Assembly: GCF_021216675.1 (NCBI RefSeq)
Contig: NZ_CP086120.1
Span: 1,426,001 to 1,490,000, forward strand
Source of the DNA: Streptomyces gobiensis
GTDB taxonomy: Bacteria; Actinomycetota; Actinomycetes; Streptomycetales; Streptomycetaceae
DNA length: 64,000 nt
Reading direction: 5' to 3'
A program made the translations under genes and the position numbers. Position 1 is the first letter of the stretch; the number at the start of each line of letters is the position of its first letter. Below are positions 26,003-36,919 of this stretch, in pieces. Below the pieces are notes generated by a model. That model saw only the letters and a program-made list of their open reading frames with translations, had not been told where the DNA came from and made no database searches.

Positions 26003-28620
26003 TGACCGACCAGCGGCAGCCGTGCCAGCGGCCGAACTGCGAGGGCGCCTACGAGGACGTGGGCGGCGGTCAGCTGTACTGCGACATCTGCGGTGTCTCC
26101 CCGGTCATCTCCCCGGCCGGGCTGGTCAGCTCCCCGCCCACCGGAGTGACCAACCAGAGCGGCAGCCGATCCGCCGCCTCGCTGTCCGGTACGACCTCCA
26201 ACCGCTCGGTATCGGTACGCAGCTCCCGTAAGAGCACGTCCTCTTCCTCCGGCCGGAACCGGCTGGGCGCGGGTCTGGTCACGGTCCCGGAGGTGCCGCG
26301 TCCCGACCCGGCTCTGGCGGTGCTGGCCAACCCGGAGGTGCCTGAGCGGAAGCGCTTCTGCAGCAACAGCGACTGCGGCAGCGCGGTGGGCCGGTCCCGG
26401 GGCGACCATCCGGGCCGTACGGAGGGCTTCTGCACCAAGTGCGGTCGCCGCTATTCCTTTGTGCCCAAGCTCAATCCGGGTGATGTGGTGCGCGGGCAGT
26501 ACAAGGTCGCGGGCTGTCTGGCACACGGCGGCCTCGGCTGGATCTACTTGGCGGTGGACCACGCGGTCTCCAACCGCTGGGTAGTGCTCAAGGGGCTGCT
26601 GGATACCGGCGATGAGGACGCGATGGCCGCGGCGATCTCCGAGCGGCGCTTCCTCGCGGAGATCGAGCACTCCAACATCGTGCGTATCTATAACTTCGTT
26701 GAGCATCTTGACCAGCGCACGGGGAGCCTCGATGGCTACATCGTGATGGAGTACGTGGGCGGTAAATCGCTCAAGGAGATCGCCAATGAGCGGCGTACGC
26801 CGGAGGGCCGTCGCGATCCGCTGCCGGTCGAGCAGGCGTGCGCGTACGGTATCGAGGCGCTGGACGCGCTCGGGCATCTGCACAGCCGCAATCTGCTCTA
26901 CTGCGACTTCAAGGTCGACAACGCCATTCAGCAGAACGACCAGCTGAAGCTGATCGACATGGGTGCGGTGCGCCGGATGGGCGACGAGGACAGCGCGATC
27001 TACGGAACGGTCGGCTACCAGGCCCCGGAGGTCGCGGAGCTCGGCCCCTCGGTCGCCTCCGATCTCTATACGGTGGCACGCACCCTCGCCGTGCTGACCT
27101 TCGACTTCCAGGGATATACGAACGTCTTCGTGGACAGCCTGCCGGACCCGGAGAACATCGAGGTCTTCCAGCGGTACGAGTCCTTCTACCGCCTTCTGGT
27201 GCGGGCCACGGACCCGGATCCACAGCGGCGCTTCGCCTCGGCGGAAGAGATGTCCGAGCAGCTGACGGGTGTGCTGCGGGAGGTCGTGGCGCTTCAGTCG
27301 GGCCGCCCACGGCCATCGCTGTCCACCCTCTTCGGTGCGGAACAGAAGGTCGCTGACACGGAGTTGCTGGCGCAGGCGACCGGCGACACCTCGGTGCTGG
27401 GCGCCCGCGTCGTCAAGCCGTCGCGGCGCGCGCGCAAGCGCCCGGCCGCATCGGTGGGCGACGGTACGGCCCAGGCCCACGCTCAGGCCCACGCCCACGC
27501 CCACGCCCACGCCCTGCCGGGCGGCGCGACCACATCGTCTCTCTACCCCACCGCCGGGGCGACTTACGGGCAGACGCCCGCGCATGTGCGGCTGCCGTCG
27601 CAGCTCACCGGGCGTGGGCAGCCGGATACCGCGCCCGAGACCGCGTCCGGGACCGTGCCGGGGCAGGTGGCGATGGTGCCGCTGGAGACGCGGGCCACAG
27701 CGCTCGCGCTGCCGGTGCCACGGGTGGATCCGGGCGATCCGAACGCGGGCTTTCTCGCGGGGCTGCAGGCCTCGGACCCCGCCGATCTGATCGCCGCGCT
27801 GCGGGCGGCGCCCACCGACTCCGCGGAGCTGCGGCTGCGGGAGCTGCGGGCGCGGCTGGAGATGCCCGGAGCGCAGGCCGGTGCGCTGGCCACCGAGGCG
27901 CTGGCCGAGTTGGAGGCCAAGCACGCCGATGACTGGCGGGTGATCTGGTACCGGGGTGTGTCGGCGCTGGTGAACGGCGACCGGGAGACGGCCGCGCTCT
28001 CCTTCGACGCGGTCTACGATGCCTTCCCCGGCGAGCCCGCGCCCAAGCTTGCGCTCGGTGTCTGTGCCGAGGTGCTGGGCCAGTTGGACAACGCCGCCGA
28101 GTACTACCGCCTGGTGTGGGCCACCGATCCCAACTACGTCAGTGCCGCCTTCGGGCTGGCCCGGGTGCGGCTGGCGGCCGGTGACCGGATGGGCGCTGTG
28201 GCTGCGCTGGAGTCCGTTCCGGAGGCGTCCATCCACTACATCGCGGCGCGAATAGCGGCCGTACGGGCCCGCTTGCGGCAGCGCGAGCCGCAAGGGCGGC
28301 TGCTCGACGATCTGTACGCCGCGGCTGACCAGGTGGAACGGCTCCAGGAGATGGGTCTGGACGCACTGCGCCGGGAGCGGCTGTGCACCGAGGTGCTGGG
28401 CAGTGCGCTGGACTGGGTGCTGGCGGGCAGACAAGGGGCGCCGCCGGGCCCCGAAGCCGGCCAGCTCAGACCGCTGCTGGGCAGCGCGCTGAGCGAGGAG
28501 GGTCTGCGGCTGGGTCTGGAGCGTGCGTACCGACGGCTCGCCCGGCTCGCGCAGACCGGTACTGAGAGGATCGAATGGGTGGAGCGGGCCAACCGCTTCC
28601 GCCCCCGGACGTGGGTGTGA
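26002..28620 (+). CDS. pknG: PknG-type serine/threonine kinase with zinc ribbons and TPR region
   Basis: This 872-residue soluble kinase follows the PknG plan with an addition. An extra zinc ribbon (C8, C13, C27, C30) opens the protein, then a Ser/Thr-rich linker (about 53-85). The PknG-type rubredoxin-like zinc site follows (C120, C125, C144, C147). The kinase domain (about 157-430) has a G-loop GCLAHGGLGWIYLA, catalytic K197, YCDFKVDN with D302, and IDMG with D319. The HRD position reads YCD, as PknG itself has YND. A run of alternating His-Ala (about 491-505) leads to a TPR-like region (about 590-760). In mycobacteria PknG regulates 2-oxoglutarate metabolism through the FHA protein GarA. 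A FHA gene ends this operon. Confidence 0.9.
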   Translation: MTDQRQPCQRPNCEGAYEDVGGGQLYCDICGVSPVISPAGLVSSPPTGVTNQSGSRSAASLSGTTSNRSVSVRSSRKSTSSSSGRNRLGAGLVTVPEVPRPDPALAVLANPEVPERKRFCSNSDCGSAVGRSRGDHPGRTEGFCTKCGRRYSFVPKLNPGDVVRGQYKVAGCLAHGGLGWIYLAVDHAVSNRWVVLKGLLDTGDEDAMAAAISERRFLAEIEHSNIVRIYNFVEHLDQRTGSLDGYIVMEYVGGKSLKEIANERRTPEGRRDPLPVEQACAYGIEALDALGHLHSRNLLYCDFKVDNAIQQNDQLKLIDMGAVRRMGDEDSAIYGTVGYQAPEVAELGPSVASDLYTVARTLAVLTFDFQGYTNVFVDSLPDPENIEVFQRYESFYRLLVRATDPDPQRRFASAEEMSEQLTGVLREVVALQSGRPRPSLSTLFGAEQKVADTELLAQATGDTSVLGARVVKPSRRARKRPAASVGDGTAQAHAQAHAHAHAHALPGGATTSSLYPTAGATYGQTPAHVRLPSQLTGRGQPDTAPETASGTVPGQVAMVPLETRATALALPVPRVDPGDPNAGFLAGLQASDPADLIAALRAAPTDSAELRLRELRARLEMPGAQAGALATEALAELEAKHADDWRVIWYRGVSALVNGDRETAALSFDAVYDAFPGEPAPKLALGVCAEVLGQLDNAAEYYRLVWATDPNYVSAAFGLARVRLAAGDRMGAVAALESVPEASIHYIAARIAAVRARLRQREPQGRLLDDLYAAADQVERLQEMGLDALRRERLCTEVLGSALDWVLAGRQGAPPGPEAGQLRPLLGSALSEEGLRLGLERAYRRLARLAQTGTERIEWVERANRFRPRTWV

Positions 28621-28622
28621 CG

Positions 28623-29804
28623 ATGCCGCAGCTCAACCAACTCTCCACCTGCCCCAGCTGCGCGGAGCCGCTGGAGCAGGGCGACCTCTACTGTGGTGTG
28701 TGCGGCACCGATCTGTCGGCGGCCGCGCAGCAGCCGGGGTCTCCGCCCGTGCCACCGGTCGTGCGTACACCCACCCTGCCGGACTTCACCCTGCCGCCGC
28801 CCGAGCCGCGCACCGGCCCCCGGACGGACCCGCGTACGGACCCACGGACGGACCCGCCCTGGGACGTTCCGCCACCAGTGGATCCGGCCGCCTGCGGGAT
28901 GGACGGCCGCAGCTGCGCCGCCTGTGGCACCGGCGCCATCGACAAGGACGGCTACTGCGAGCACTGCGGCCATGCCCAGCCCCGTGCGCGCGACCACATT
29001 GAGCGGGAGTTGGCGGGGGTGGCGGCGGCCAGCGACCGTGGTCTGCGGCACCACCGTAACGAGGACTCCTTCGCGGTCTCGGCGACCGGGCTGCCCGATG
29101 GCGCACAGGCCGTGATCGCCGTCGTCTGTGACGGGGTCTCGTCCTCGACCCGCCCGGATGAGGCGTCGGCGGCCGCCGCGGAAGCGGCCTGCGAGTCGAT
29201 GGTCGCGTCGCTGCCCCGCGGTACCCACCCGCAGCAGGCGATGTACGCGGCTCTGGTGCACGCCGCGGAGGCGGTCAACGCCCTCGCCACCGAAGTACGC
29301 GACCCGGAAGAGAACGCCCCGGCCTGCACCATCGTCAGCACGGTGATCGCGGACGGCATCCTCACCGTCGGCTGGATCGGCGACAGCCGCGCCTACTGGG
29401 TGCCGGAGGACCGCAGCGCCCCGGCCGCCCGGCTCACCGAGGATGACTCCTGGGCCGCCCAGATGGTGGCTGCGGGGCTGATGAGCGAGGCCGAGGCCTA
29501 CGCGGACCCCCGGGCGCACGCGATTACCGGGTGGCTGGGCGCGGACGCGTATGAACTCGACCCGCATACCGCTTCCTTCAAACCCGACCGGCCCGGTGTA
29601 GTGGTGGTGTGCACCGACGGGCTGTGGAACTACGCGGAGTCCGCCGAGGAGATGGCCTCCGCGGTGCCGCTCGACGCCCGCGTCCGGCCGCTGCCTTCGG
29701 CGCGGCACCTGGTCGGCTACGCCCTTCGGGGCGGGGGCCACGACAACGTAACAGTGGCGGTGGTGCCGTTCCCGGCCGTCCCCGGCCGGGAACAATCGGC
29801 CTGA
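28623..29804 (+). CDS. PP2C-type protein phosphatase with N-terminal zinc ribbons
   Basis: This 393-residue protein starts with a zinc ribbon (CPSCAEPLEQGDLYCGVCG). A proline-rich linker with repeated RTDP follows, then a second cysteine cluster (CAACGTGAIDKDGYCEHCG, near 101-119). The PPM phosphatase domain covers about 130-390, with metal-binding aspartates in RNEDSF, VVCDGVSSS, IGDSRAYW, CTDGLWNY and GHDNVTV. It probably reverses the neighbouring kinase. The ATG at 28623 is 2 nt after the pknG stop; a GTG at 28617 with GTGA overlap is an equally possible start. Confidence 0.9.
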   Translation: MPQLNQLSTCPSCAEPLEQGDLYCGVCGTDLSAAAQQPGSPPVPPVVRTPTLPDFTLPPPEPRTGPRTDPRTDPRTDPPWDVPPPVDPAACGMDGRSCAACGTGAIDKDGYCEHCGHAQPRARDHIERELAGVAAASDRGLRHHRNEDSFAVSATGLPDGAQAVIAVVCDGVSSSTRPDEASAAAAEAACESMVASLPRGTHPQQAMYAALVHAAEAVNALATEVRDPEENAPACTIVSTVIADGILTVGWIGDSRAYWVPEDRSAPAARLTEDDSWAAQMVAAGLMSEAEAYADPRAHAITGWLGADAYELDPHTASFKPDRPGVVVVCTDGLWNYAESAEEMASAVPLDARVRPLPSARHLVGYALRGGGHDNVTVAVVPFPAVPGREQSA

Positions 29805-29825
29805 CGAGCTGAGTGGAAGCAGGCT

Positions 29826-31181
29826 ATGGCCAATTTCGCTAAATCGAATGTGCCCCGGTTCTCCGTCGATGTGTATCAGAACGAATATCTGCCCGAGGAG
29901 GGCCGGGAGGTCAACGCCATCGTGACGGTCACCTCAACCGGCGGTGGCACGACCGGCGGTATGCCCTTACCCGTTGCGGACCTACCCGTTACGGACCCGG
30001 GCGCCGGGGTCGTCATCATGGTGGACTGCTCCGGCTCGATGGACTATCCGCCGGCCAAGATGCGCAACGCGCGCGAGGCGACCGTAGCCGCCCTTGAAAC
30101 CCTGCGCGATGGCGTCGCCTTCGCCGTGGTCGCGGGCACCCATGTGGCGAAGGAGGTGTTCCCGGGGGACGGGAAGCTCGCGGTCGCCGACACCACCACC
30201 CGTAGCCAGGCAAAGGAAGCACTGCGCAAGCTGAGCGCGGGCGGCGGCACCGCCATCGGCACCTGGCTCCGTCTCGCCGACCAGCTGCTGGCGTCGGCCG
30301 AGGTCCCGGTCCGCCACGGCATCCTGCTCACTGACGGACGCAATGAGCATGAGGAACCGGAGGAGTTGAAGGCCGCCCTGGACTCCTGCGCCGGACACTT
30401 CACGTGTGACGCGCGTGGTGTGGGCACCGACTGGGAGGTCAAGGAGGTCACCGGGATCGCCTCCGCGCTGCTCGGCAGCGCCGATATCGTCGCCGACCCC
30501 TCAGATCTGGCCGCGGACTTCACCCAGATGATGGAGACCGCGATGGGCAAGGAGGTCGCGGATGTGAGCCTGCGGCTGTGGACCCCGCAGGGCGCCGAGG
30601 TCGCCTTTGTGAAGCAAGTCGCGCCAACCGTCGAGGTTCTGACCGAGCGGCGCACCGAAGCCGGTCCACGGGCCGGGGATTACCCCACCGGCTCCTGGGG
30701 CGATGAGTCCCGCGACTACCACATCTGCGTCCGGGTCCCGGCAGCCGCCATCGGCCAGGAGATGCTGGCCGCCCGGGTCTCGCTGATCCTGCCGCCTCCT
30801 GCGGGCGGTACCGCCCCGGCTGCCCCGCAGCGCCTCTCCCAGGGCCTGATACGGGCCGTATGGACCGACGACTTGGTCGCCACCACCTCCATCAATCCGC
30901 AGGTCGCGCACTACACCGGACAAGCCGAGCTGGCCCAGGTCATCCAGCAGGGGCTCGATCTGCGTAAAGCGGGTGATGAGGGTGGAGCGACCGCGAAGCT
31001 GGGCCGCGCGGTGCAGTTGGCAAGCGCGTCGGGGAACGCGGATACCGCGAAACTGCTTTCGAAGGTGGTGGACGTGGTTGACGCGGCGGCAGGTACTGTT
31101 CGCCTGAAGACAAAGGTCAGCGACGCCGATGAGATGACGCTGGAGACGCGGTCCACCAAAACGGTTCGCGTGAAGAAGTAG
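29826..31181 (+). CDS. von Willebrand factor A domain protein
   Basis: This 451-residue cytoplasmic protein contains a VWA domain (about 55-245) with an intact metal-ion-dependent adhesion motif: VDCSGSMD, a downstream threonine in GGGTAIGTWL and the aspartate in LLTDGRNEH. A beta-rich middle domain and a helical C-terminal part follow, ending in a hydrophilic tail KTVRVKK. There is no signal peptide. VWA proteins usually bridge partners in multi-protein complexes. Its place between a phosphatase and an FHA protein suggests a scaffold for the same signalling complex; this is inference from context. Confidence 0.88.
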   Translation: MANFAKSNVPRFSVDVYQNEYLPEEGREVNAIVTVTSTGGGTTGGMPLPVADLPVTDPGAGVVIMVDCSGSMDYPPAKMRNAREATVAALETLRDGVAFAVVAGTHVAKEVFPGDGKLAVADTTTRSQAKEALRKLSAGGGTAIGTWLRLADQLLASAEVPVRHGILLTDGRNEHEEPEELKAALDSCAGHFTCDARGVGTDWEVKEVTGIASALLGSADIVADPSDLAADFTQMMETAMGKEVADVSLRLWTPQGAEVAFVKQVAPTVEVLTERRTEAGPRAGDYPTGSWGDESRDYHICVRVPAAAIGQEMLAARVSLILPPPAGGTAPAAPQRLSQGLIRAVWTDDLVATTSINPQVAHYTGQAELAQVIQQGLDLRKAGDEGGATAKLGRAVQLASASGNADTAKLLSKVVDVVDAAAGTVRLKTKVSDADEMTLETRSTKTVRVKK

Positions 31182-31204
31182 CGGTACAAAGGGGGAGGAC
31201 CGAC

Positions 31205-32206
31205 ATGCCGACTTGCCCTAACGGCCACCAGTCGGCGGCCGACGACTGGTGCGAGGTCTGCGGACACCGTGTGGCCTCCGCACCCGGCGGCGCGGTGCCG
31301 CCGCCCCCGCCCCCTCCCCCGCCGCCCGGTGGCTATGGCTACCCGGGTCAGGGCGCCCCCTCCGCGCCGATGCCCGGCCAGCCCACCGCACAGGCGGAGC
31401 TGTGCCCGCAGTGCCACACACCGCGCGAGGCCGGAGCCCCGTTCTGCGAGGGGTGCCGGTACAACTTCCACACCCACTCCCCCACCAGCTATGCGCCGCC
31501 CGCGCCACCGCCCGGCTATCAGCAGCAGCCGGGGGCGCCGCTGGGCTACGACAGCTCCCGGCCCTCTGAGATAAACCGCCCGGCCGAGCCGCTGGCCCCC
31601 GCACCGCCGCAGCAGGCCGGAGGTGACTGGCCGCTGCCGCCACCGGCGCCATACCCGGGTCAGCCGTATCCGGGCCACCCGGGCCAGCACGGCCAGCCGG
31701 GCCCGCCGCACCCGGGCCAGCACGGCGGCCATCACAGCCAGCCGGGCAGCCAGCCGGGCCAGCACGGCCAGCCGGGACCCGGCGGAGGTATGCCGCAACC
31801 TGCGGGGTGGATGGTGACCATCGCCCCGGACCGGGAGTACTTCACCGCGATGATGCAGCGCAGTGGACCGGAGGCGGCATCCCTCAACCTGCCCGCCTAC
31901 TCCCCCGAGCAGCAGCTCCCGCTCTCCGGCCACCAGGTCACCATCGGCCGCCGTCGGCAGTCCACCGGCGAGGCCCCGGACATCGATCTGGCCAGGCCCC
32001 CGGAGGACCCGGGTGTCTCACACCAGCACGCGGTGCTGGTGCGGCAGCCGGACGGCAACTGGGCGGTAGTCGACCAGGACTCCACGAACGGCACCACCCT
32101 CAACGGCGCCGAAGACCCCATCCAGCCCTTCGTCCCGATCCCCTTGAAAGAGGGCGACCGGGTCCATGTCGGCGCCTGGACGACGATCACCCTACGCCGG
32201 GCATAG
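31205..32206 (+). CDS. FHA-domain protein with zinc ribbons
   Basis: This 333-residue protein ends the operon. It begins with a zinc ribbon (CPNGHQSAADDWCEVCG) and has a second cysteine cluster near residues 63-81 (CPQCHTPREAGAPFCEGC). A long flexible region rich in Pro, Gly, Gln and His follows (about 95-205). The FHA domain (about 237-333) carries the phosphothreonine-binding elements GRRRQ, SHQHAVL and DSTNGTTLNG. It lacks the N-terminal ETTS-type site that PknG phosphorylates in GarA, so it may read a phosphorylated partner instead of being the output substrate. GGGGGAGG lies 6 nt before the ATG. Confidence 0.92.
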   Translation: MPTCPNGHQSAADDWCEVCGHRVASAPGGAVPPPPPPPPPPGGYGYPGQGAPSAPMPGQPTAQAELCPQCHTPREAGAPFCEGCRYNFHTHSPTSYAPPAPPPGYQQQPGAPLGYDSSRPSEINRPAEPLAPAPPQQAGGDWPLPPPAPYPGQPYPGHPGQHGQPGPPHPGQHGGHHSQPGSQPGQHGQPGPGGGMPQPAGWMVTIAPDREYFTAMMQRSGPEAASLNLPAYSPEQQLPLSGHQVTIGRRRQSTGEAPDIDLARPPEDPGVSHQHAVLVRQPDGNWAVVDQDSTNGTTLNGAEDPIQPFVPIPLKEGDRVHVGAWTTITLRRA

Positions 32207-33130
32207 CTGCCAGCGGTAAGGCCCGTCCGGAGTATCCAGCCAGGCCCACTGCGAACTGGCACGGACGGTCACCCCGTAGCGCTCCCGGGGCGGGCGGCCC
32301 TCGTGCCGCCACATCTCGTACGCCTCCAGCGGGTCCAGCCGTCCTGCGGCCAGGACAAGCAGAAAGCGGAAGGATTCCTCGCGTATGGCGTGCCGGGGCA
32401 CCCCGTGGGTGTGGAGGGGTGGCTCATGCTCCGGAAGGCCACCGCGCAGCGGTACGAAGTAGGCCGGGGTCTGCAGGAAGTGGCCTTCCCCATAGGTGCC
32501 GTCCGGTACCCGGAGCCTGATCAGCCCGGTCGCCAGCGGCGCCAGGATCAGCCCGCCGGGGGCCGACTGTTCGATCCAGGTCTGGGGAATGGTGTTCAGC
32601 CCACAGGTGGCGATGATCCGGTCGTACGGGGCCCGCGCCGGACAGCCGCGCGCCCCATCGCCGGTGACCACCGTGGGCCGGTAACCGGCCCTGGCGAGAT
32701 GGGCGCGGGCCGGCTCGGTGATCTCCGGGTCCAGATCGACCGTGGTCACCTGCTCGTCTCCCAGCCGGTGCGAGAGCAGCGCCGCGTTCCAGCCGGTGCC
32801 GGTGCCGATCTCCAGCACGGTCATCCCGTCGCCGACCTCCAGCGCCTCCAGCATCCGGGCCATAAGCGAGGGCTGGCTGCTGGACGAGATCAGCTCGCTG
32901 TCACGCAGCCGCGTCGCCAGCGCGACATCCTCATAGCACCCGTCCAGCCAGCGTTCCCGCGCCCGCGGATCAGGATCCTCGCCCCACCGCCGCTCGTGTC
33001 CGCGCGACGTACCGACAAAGTACGAGGGCACGAAGAGCTCTCGCGGCACGGCTTCGAACGCCGCCCGCCAGGCCGGATCCGTCAACGCGCCACCGGCGAC
33101 GAGCTCCCGCAGGAGCGCTTCCCTCCGCAT
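32192..33130 (-). CDS. Protein-L-isoaspartate O-methyltransferase-like methyltransferase
   Basis: This protein of about 312 residues is a SAM-dependent methyltransferase of the PCMT type. The SAM-binding motif is [20 protein letters not shown], with TVDLDPEI and VVTGDGARG following. The [13 protein letters not shown] segment resembles the PCMT substrate pocket. The longer frame upstream runs into the GC-rich repeats, so the ATG at 33130 is chosen, although GGAGG lies only one base before it; the start is uncertain. Its 3' end overlaps the convergent FHA gene by 15 bp. Targets could be damaged proteins or, as in some actinobacteria, a small peptide. Confidence 0.85.
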   Translation of the reverse strand: MRREALLRELVAGGALTDPAWRAAFEAVPRELFVPSYFVGTSRGHERRWGEDPDPRARERWLDGCYEDVALATRLRDSELISSSSQPSLMARMLEALEVGDGMTVLEIGTGTGWNAALLSHRLGDEQVTTVDLDPEITEPARAHLARAGYRPTVVTGDGARGCPARAPYDRIIATCGLNTIPQTWIEQSAPGGLILAPLATGLIRLRVPDGTYGEGHFLQTPAYFVPLRGGLPEHEPPLHTHGVPRHAIREESFRFLLVLAAGRLDPLEAYEMWRHEGRPPRERYGVTVRASSQWAWLDTPDGPYRWQLCPA

Positions 33131-33173
33131 ACCTCCACTGTCCCGCCCATCCCCCCACCCCGCGAGACCGCCC

Positions 33174-33625
33174 CCGGTGTTGTGGGCAGTCGTTCCGCAG
33201 GGCGTGGGGGCACCTCCCAGCGTTAGCTGGGGGAGGGTGGGCACAACCCCCGGCCATCGGCCCGCACCGGCAAACCCGCGGGGCCCCGGGGCGAAGCCCC
33301 GGTTTCCGGGAAGGGGCGGGATACGGGGAAACCCAACCCACGGCACCCCGCAACCGGGCGAAGCCCCGCCGCGCGGCGGAGCCGCATACCGGCACAGCCG
33401 GGAAGGGGCGGGTATTGGGGAAAGAACCCCACCACGGCACCCCCGCAACCAGGCGAAGCCCCGCCCGCGACGCAGCCGCACATCAGCACAGCCGGGAAGG
33501 GGCGGGGACACGGGGAAACCCACCCACAGCGCCCCGCCCCCGGGGCGAAGCCCCGCCACGCGGCGGGGCCGCACATCAGCGCAGCCGGGACCCGGGAACC
33601 CGGGCAGCCCCTCGGGGTCGGGCCG
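33174..33625. repeat. Composite GC-rich dispersed repeat
   Basis: This gene-free stretch before the globin gene is built from repeat modules. A 39-bp module at 33179-33217 is matched, inverted and with one mismatch, at 63369-63407. A 43-bp module at 33280-33322 is matched exactly, inverted, at 63241-63283. Further units ending GGGAAGGGGCGGG occur near 33320, 33410 and 33510. Small hairpins such as CGAAGCCCCG are part of each unit. It appears to be non-coding. Confidence 0.85.
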
Positions 33626-33650
33626 CGCATCTGCGACCATGGGAGGCGTG

Positions 33651-34049
33651 ATGGAGATTCCGCGCGGCAGCTTGCAGCAGCAGACGTTCTTCGAGCAGGT
33701 CGGAGGCGAAAAGACCTTCCGACGGCTCGTCCGGCGCTTCTACGAAGGCGTCGCGGAAGACCCCGTGCTCCGCCCCATGTACCCGGAAGACGACCTCGGC
33801 CCGGCCGAGGAGCGCCTCGCGCTCTTCCTGATGCAGTACTGGGGCGGCCCCCGCACCTACAGCGAGAGCCGGGGCCACCCCCGCCTCCGGATGCGGCACG
33901 CACCCTTCACCGTGGACCAGGCCGCGCATGACGCCTGGCTGCGGCATATGCGCGACGCGGTGGACAGCCTGGAGCTGGACCCGGAGCTCGAAAAGCAGCT
34001 CTGGGACTACCTGGTCTACGCCGCCGCCTCAATGGTCAACTCCGCATAA
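33651..34049 (+). CDS. Truncated haemoglobin, group II-like
   Basis: This 132-residue protein is a 2-over-2 globin. It contains [22 protein letters not shown] (helices A-E start), [29 protein letters not shown] with the proximal histidine near residue 84, and a tryptophan-rich G helix, the pattern of group II (trHbO) proteins. These bind oxygen or nitric oxide. The ATG at 33651 has GGGAGG 4 nt before it; in-frame starts at 33639 and 33648 cannot be excluded. It is convergent with the next gene. Confidence 0.92.
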   Translation: MEIPRGSLQQQTFFEQVGGEKTFRRLVRRFYEGVAEDPVLRPMYPEDDLGPAEERLALFLMQYWGGPRTYSESRGHPRLRMRHAPFTVDQAAHDAWLRHMRDAVDSLELDPELEKQLWDYLVYAAASMVNSA

Positions 34050-34069
34050 CCGACCAGCCGCCCAGCCGC

Positions 34070-34723
34070 TCAGACCGGGGTGACCGTCAGCCCCGAGGAG
34101 CCGTTCGTACGGACCACCACGGAGCCGTAAGGCGTGCGGAGCCTGAGCCAGCTGCCCGCGGTGAGCAGGGTGACCGGCTCCTTGCCGCGCAGAAAGCCGA
34201 GGGCGTGGGCGGCGTGGACGGCGCGCAGTGGGAGGCCGGTCCGGCCGAGCGGCCGGGACCAGATCTCCTCGGCGAGGGCGTCCAGGGCCTTACGGCCGCG
34301 CTCCTGCGGCGGCAACTTCTCCGTGCGCTCCCGGAATTCGGCTACCGCCGCGGCCGCGACGGTGCGCACCGCGTCCGGCGGAAGCTCGCCACGCGGCTGC
34401 CAGCCGCCGCGCGGCGGCAGCAGCCCGGCCCAGGGCGGGCCGGTGACGGCGCTGGGCACGGTCACCGTCTCCCGCTTCTCGTCGACGCCCTCCAGCAGCT
34501 CACCGGCGGAGACCGTGGTGTCCAGCTCCACCGGTTCGAGCAGCTGTGCGGTGCGTACCGCGAGCACCTCGAAGCGGGCGGGCTTGGCGAAGATCCCGGC
34601 CACGCCGCCACCCGCCTGGATACGAACGGCGGCGTTCTTCTCCCAGCGCAGCAGCCGTTCCAGGAAGGCGGCGAGTCCCGCCGCCTCCCCGGGATCAGCG
34701 AATGTCAGACGCCGCGCTGTCAT
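34070..34723 (-). CDS. Conserved hypothetical protein downstream of the thioesterase gene
   Basis: This 217-residue soluble protein is not recognised. It has an N-terminal helical segment (AAGLAAFLERLLRWEKNAAVRIQ), a middle strand-rich part and a C-terminal part ending LRTPYGSVVVRTNGSSGLTV. No catalytic motif, signal peptide or membrane segment was found. It overlaps the thioesterase gene by 29 nt on the same strand, so the two are probably translated together, after ettA. Confidence 0.8.
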   Translation of the reverse strand: MTARRLTFADPGEAAGLAAFLERLLRWEKNAAVRIQAGGGVAGIFAKPARFEVLAVRTAQLLEPVELDTTVSAGELLEGVDEKRETVTVPSAVTGPPWAGLLPPRGGWQPRGELPPDAVRTVAAAAVAEFRERTEKLPPQERGRKALDALAEEIWSRPLGRTGLPLRAVHAAHALGFLRGKEPVTLLTAGSWLRLRTPYGSVVVRTNGSSGLTVTPV

Positions 34724-35120
34724 CGAAGTACGCCTCCAGAAAGGATCTTTCCTCGGCGGTCAGCCGCCGGGGATGTTCTTCCTTCAGGTTGTACGGCACC
34801 ACAATGGTGGCGGCCCGGACATAAACGGTATCGGTGTCCTTGATCTCGTAGGAGATCGTCAGCGACGCGGCTCCCAGCTTGGACACCCAGGACTCAACGG
34901 TCACCGGCTCATGCCGGTGGACCAGCGGACGCAGATAGTCGACCTCGTGCCGGGCCACGACCGACCCGCCCGTGAACGCCCCGGAGGCCGCCTCCCGCGC
35001 CAGCCGGAACATGAAGTCGATCCGCGCCTCCTCCAGATACCGCAGGAAGACGACGTTGTTGACATGCCCGAAGGCATCCATGTCCGACCAGCGCAGGGGG
35101 CAGTGGTAGATGTGCCGCAC
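34695..35120 (-). CDS. Acyl-CoA thioesterase, hotdog fold (4HBT)
   Basis: This 141-residue protein has the 4-hydroxybenzoyl-CoA thioesterase hotdog pattern: LRWSDMDAFGHVNNVVFLRYLEEAR, which contains the catalytic-type aspartate in WSDMD and the HVNN segment, then a hydrophobic helix and strands. It would hydrolyse acyl-CoA or acyl-ACP thioesters. The GTG at 35120 starts just after the ettA stop codon; the frame extends upstream into ettA but that part is not thioesterase-like. Confidence 0.88.
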   Translation of the reverse strand: MRHIYHCPLRWSDMDAFGHVNNVVFLRYLEEARIDFMFRLAREAASGAFTGGSVVARHEVDYLRPLVHRHEPVTVESWVSKLGAASLTISYEIKDTDTVYVRAATIVVPYNLKEEHPRRLTAEERSFLEAYFDDSAASDIR

Positions 35121-35122
35121 GC

Positions 35123-36787
<1,665 letters not shown>

Positions 36788-36919
36788 GAGAAACCGTCCG
36801 GCATCTGGAAGTGGGTATGGGCAGGTGAATCCATCCTGCCGTACGGAACGCCCCAGGCGGAAACCGGGGAGCGCCCGGACCCCCGGTTCCACCCCGGGCC
36901 CGGGCGGACCCCGCTGCGG

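Noticed and set aside
31205..32206. FHA protein as a GarA/OdhI orthologue
   Set aside because: It has zinc ribbons and a long linker and lacks the N-terminal threonine motif; GarA is much shorter.
33174..33625. CRISPR-like array in the spaced repeats
   Set aside because: Repeat units are long, degenerate and GC-rich with no constant spacers, and no cas genes are present.
33131..33640. N-terminal extension of the methyltransferase to 33640
   Set aside because: The extension translates only the GC-rich repeats; the conserved domain starts after 33130.
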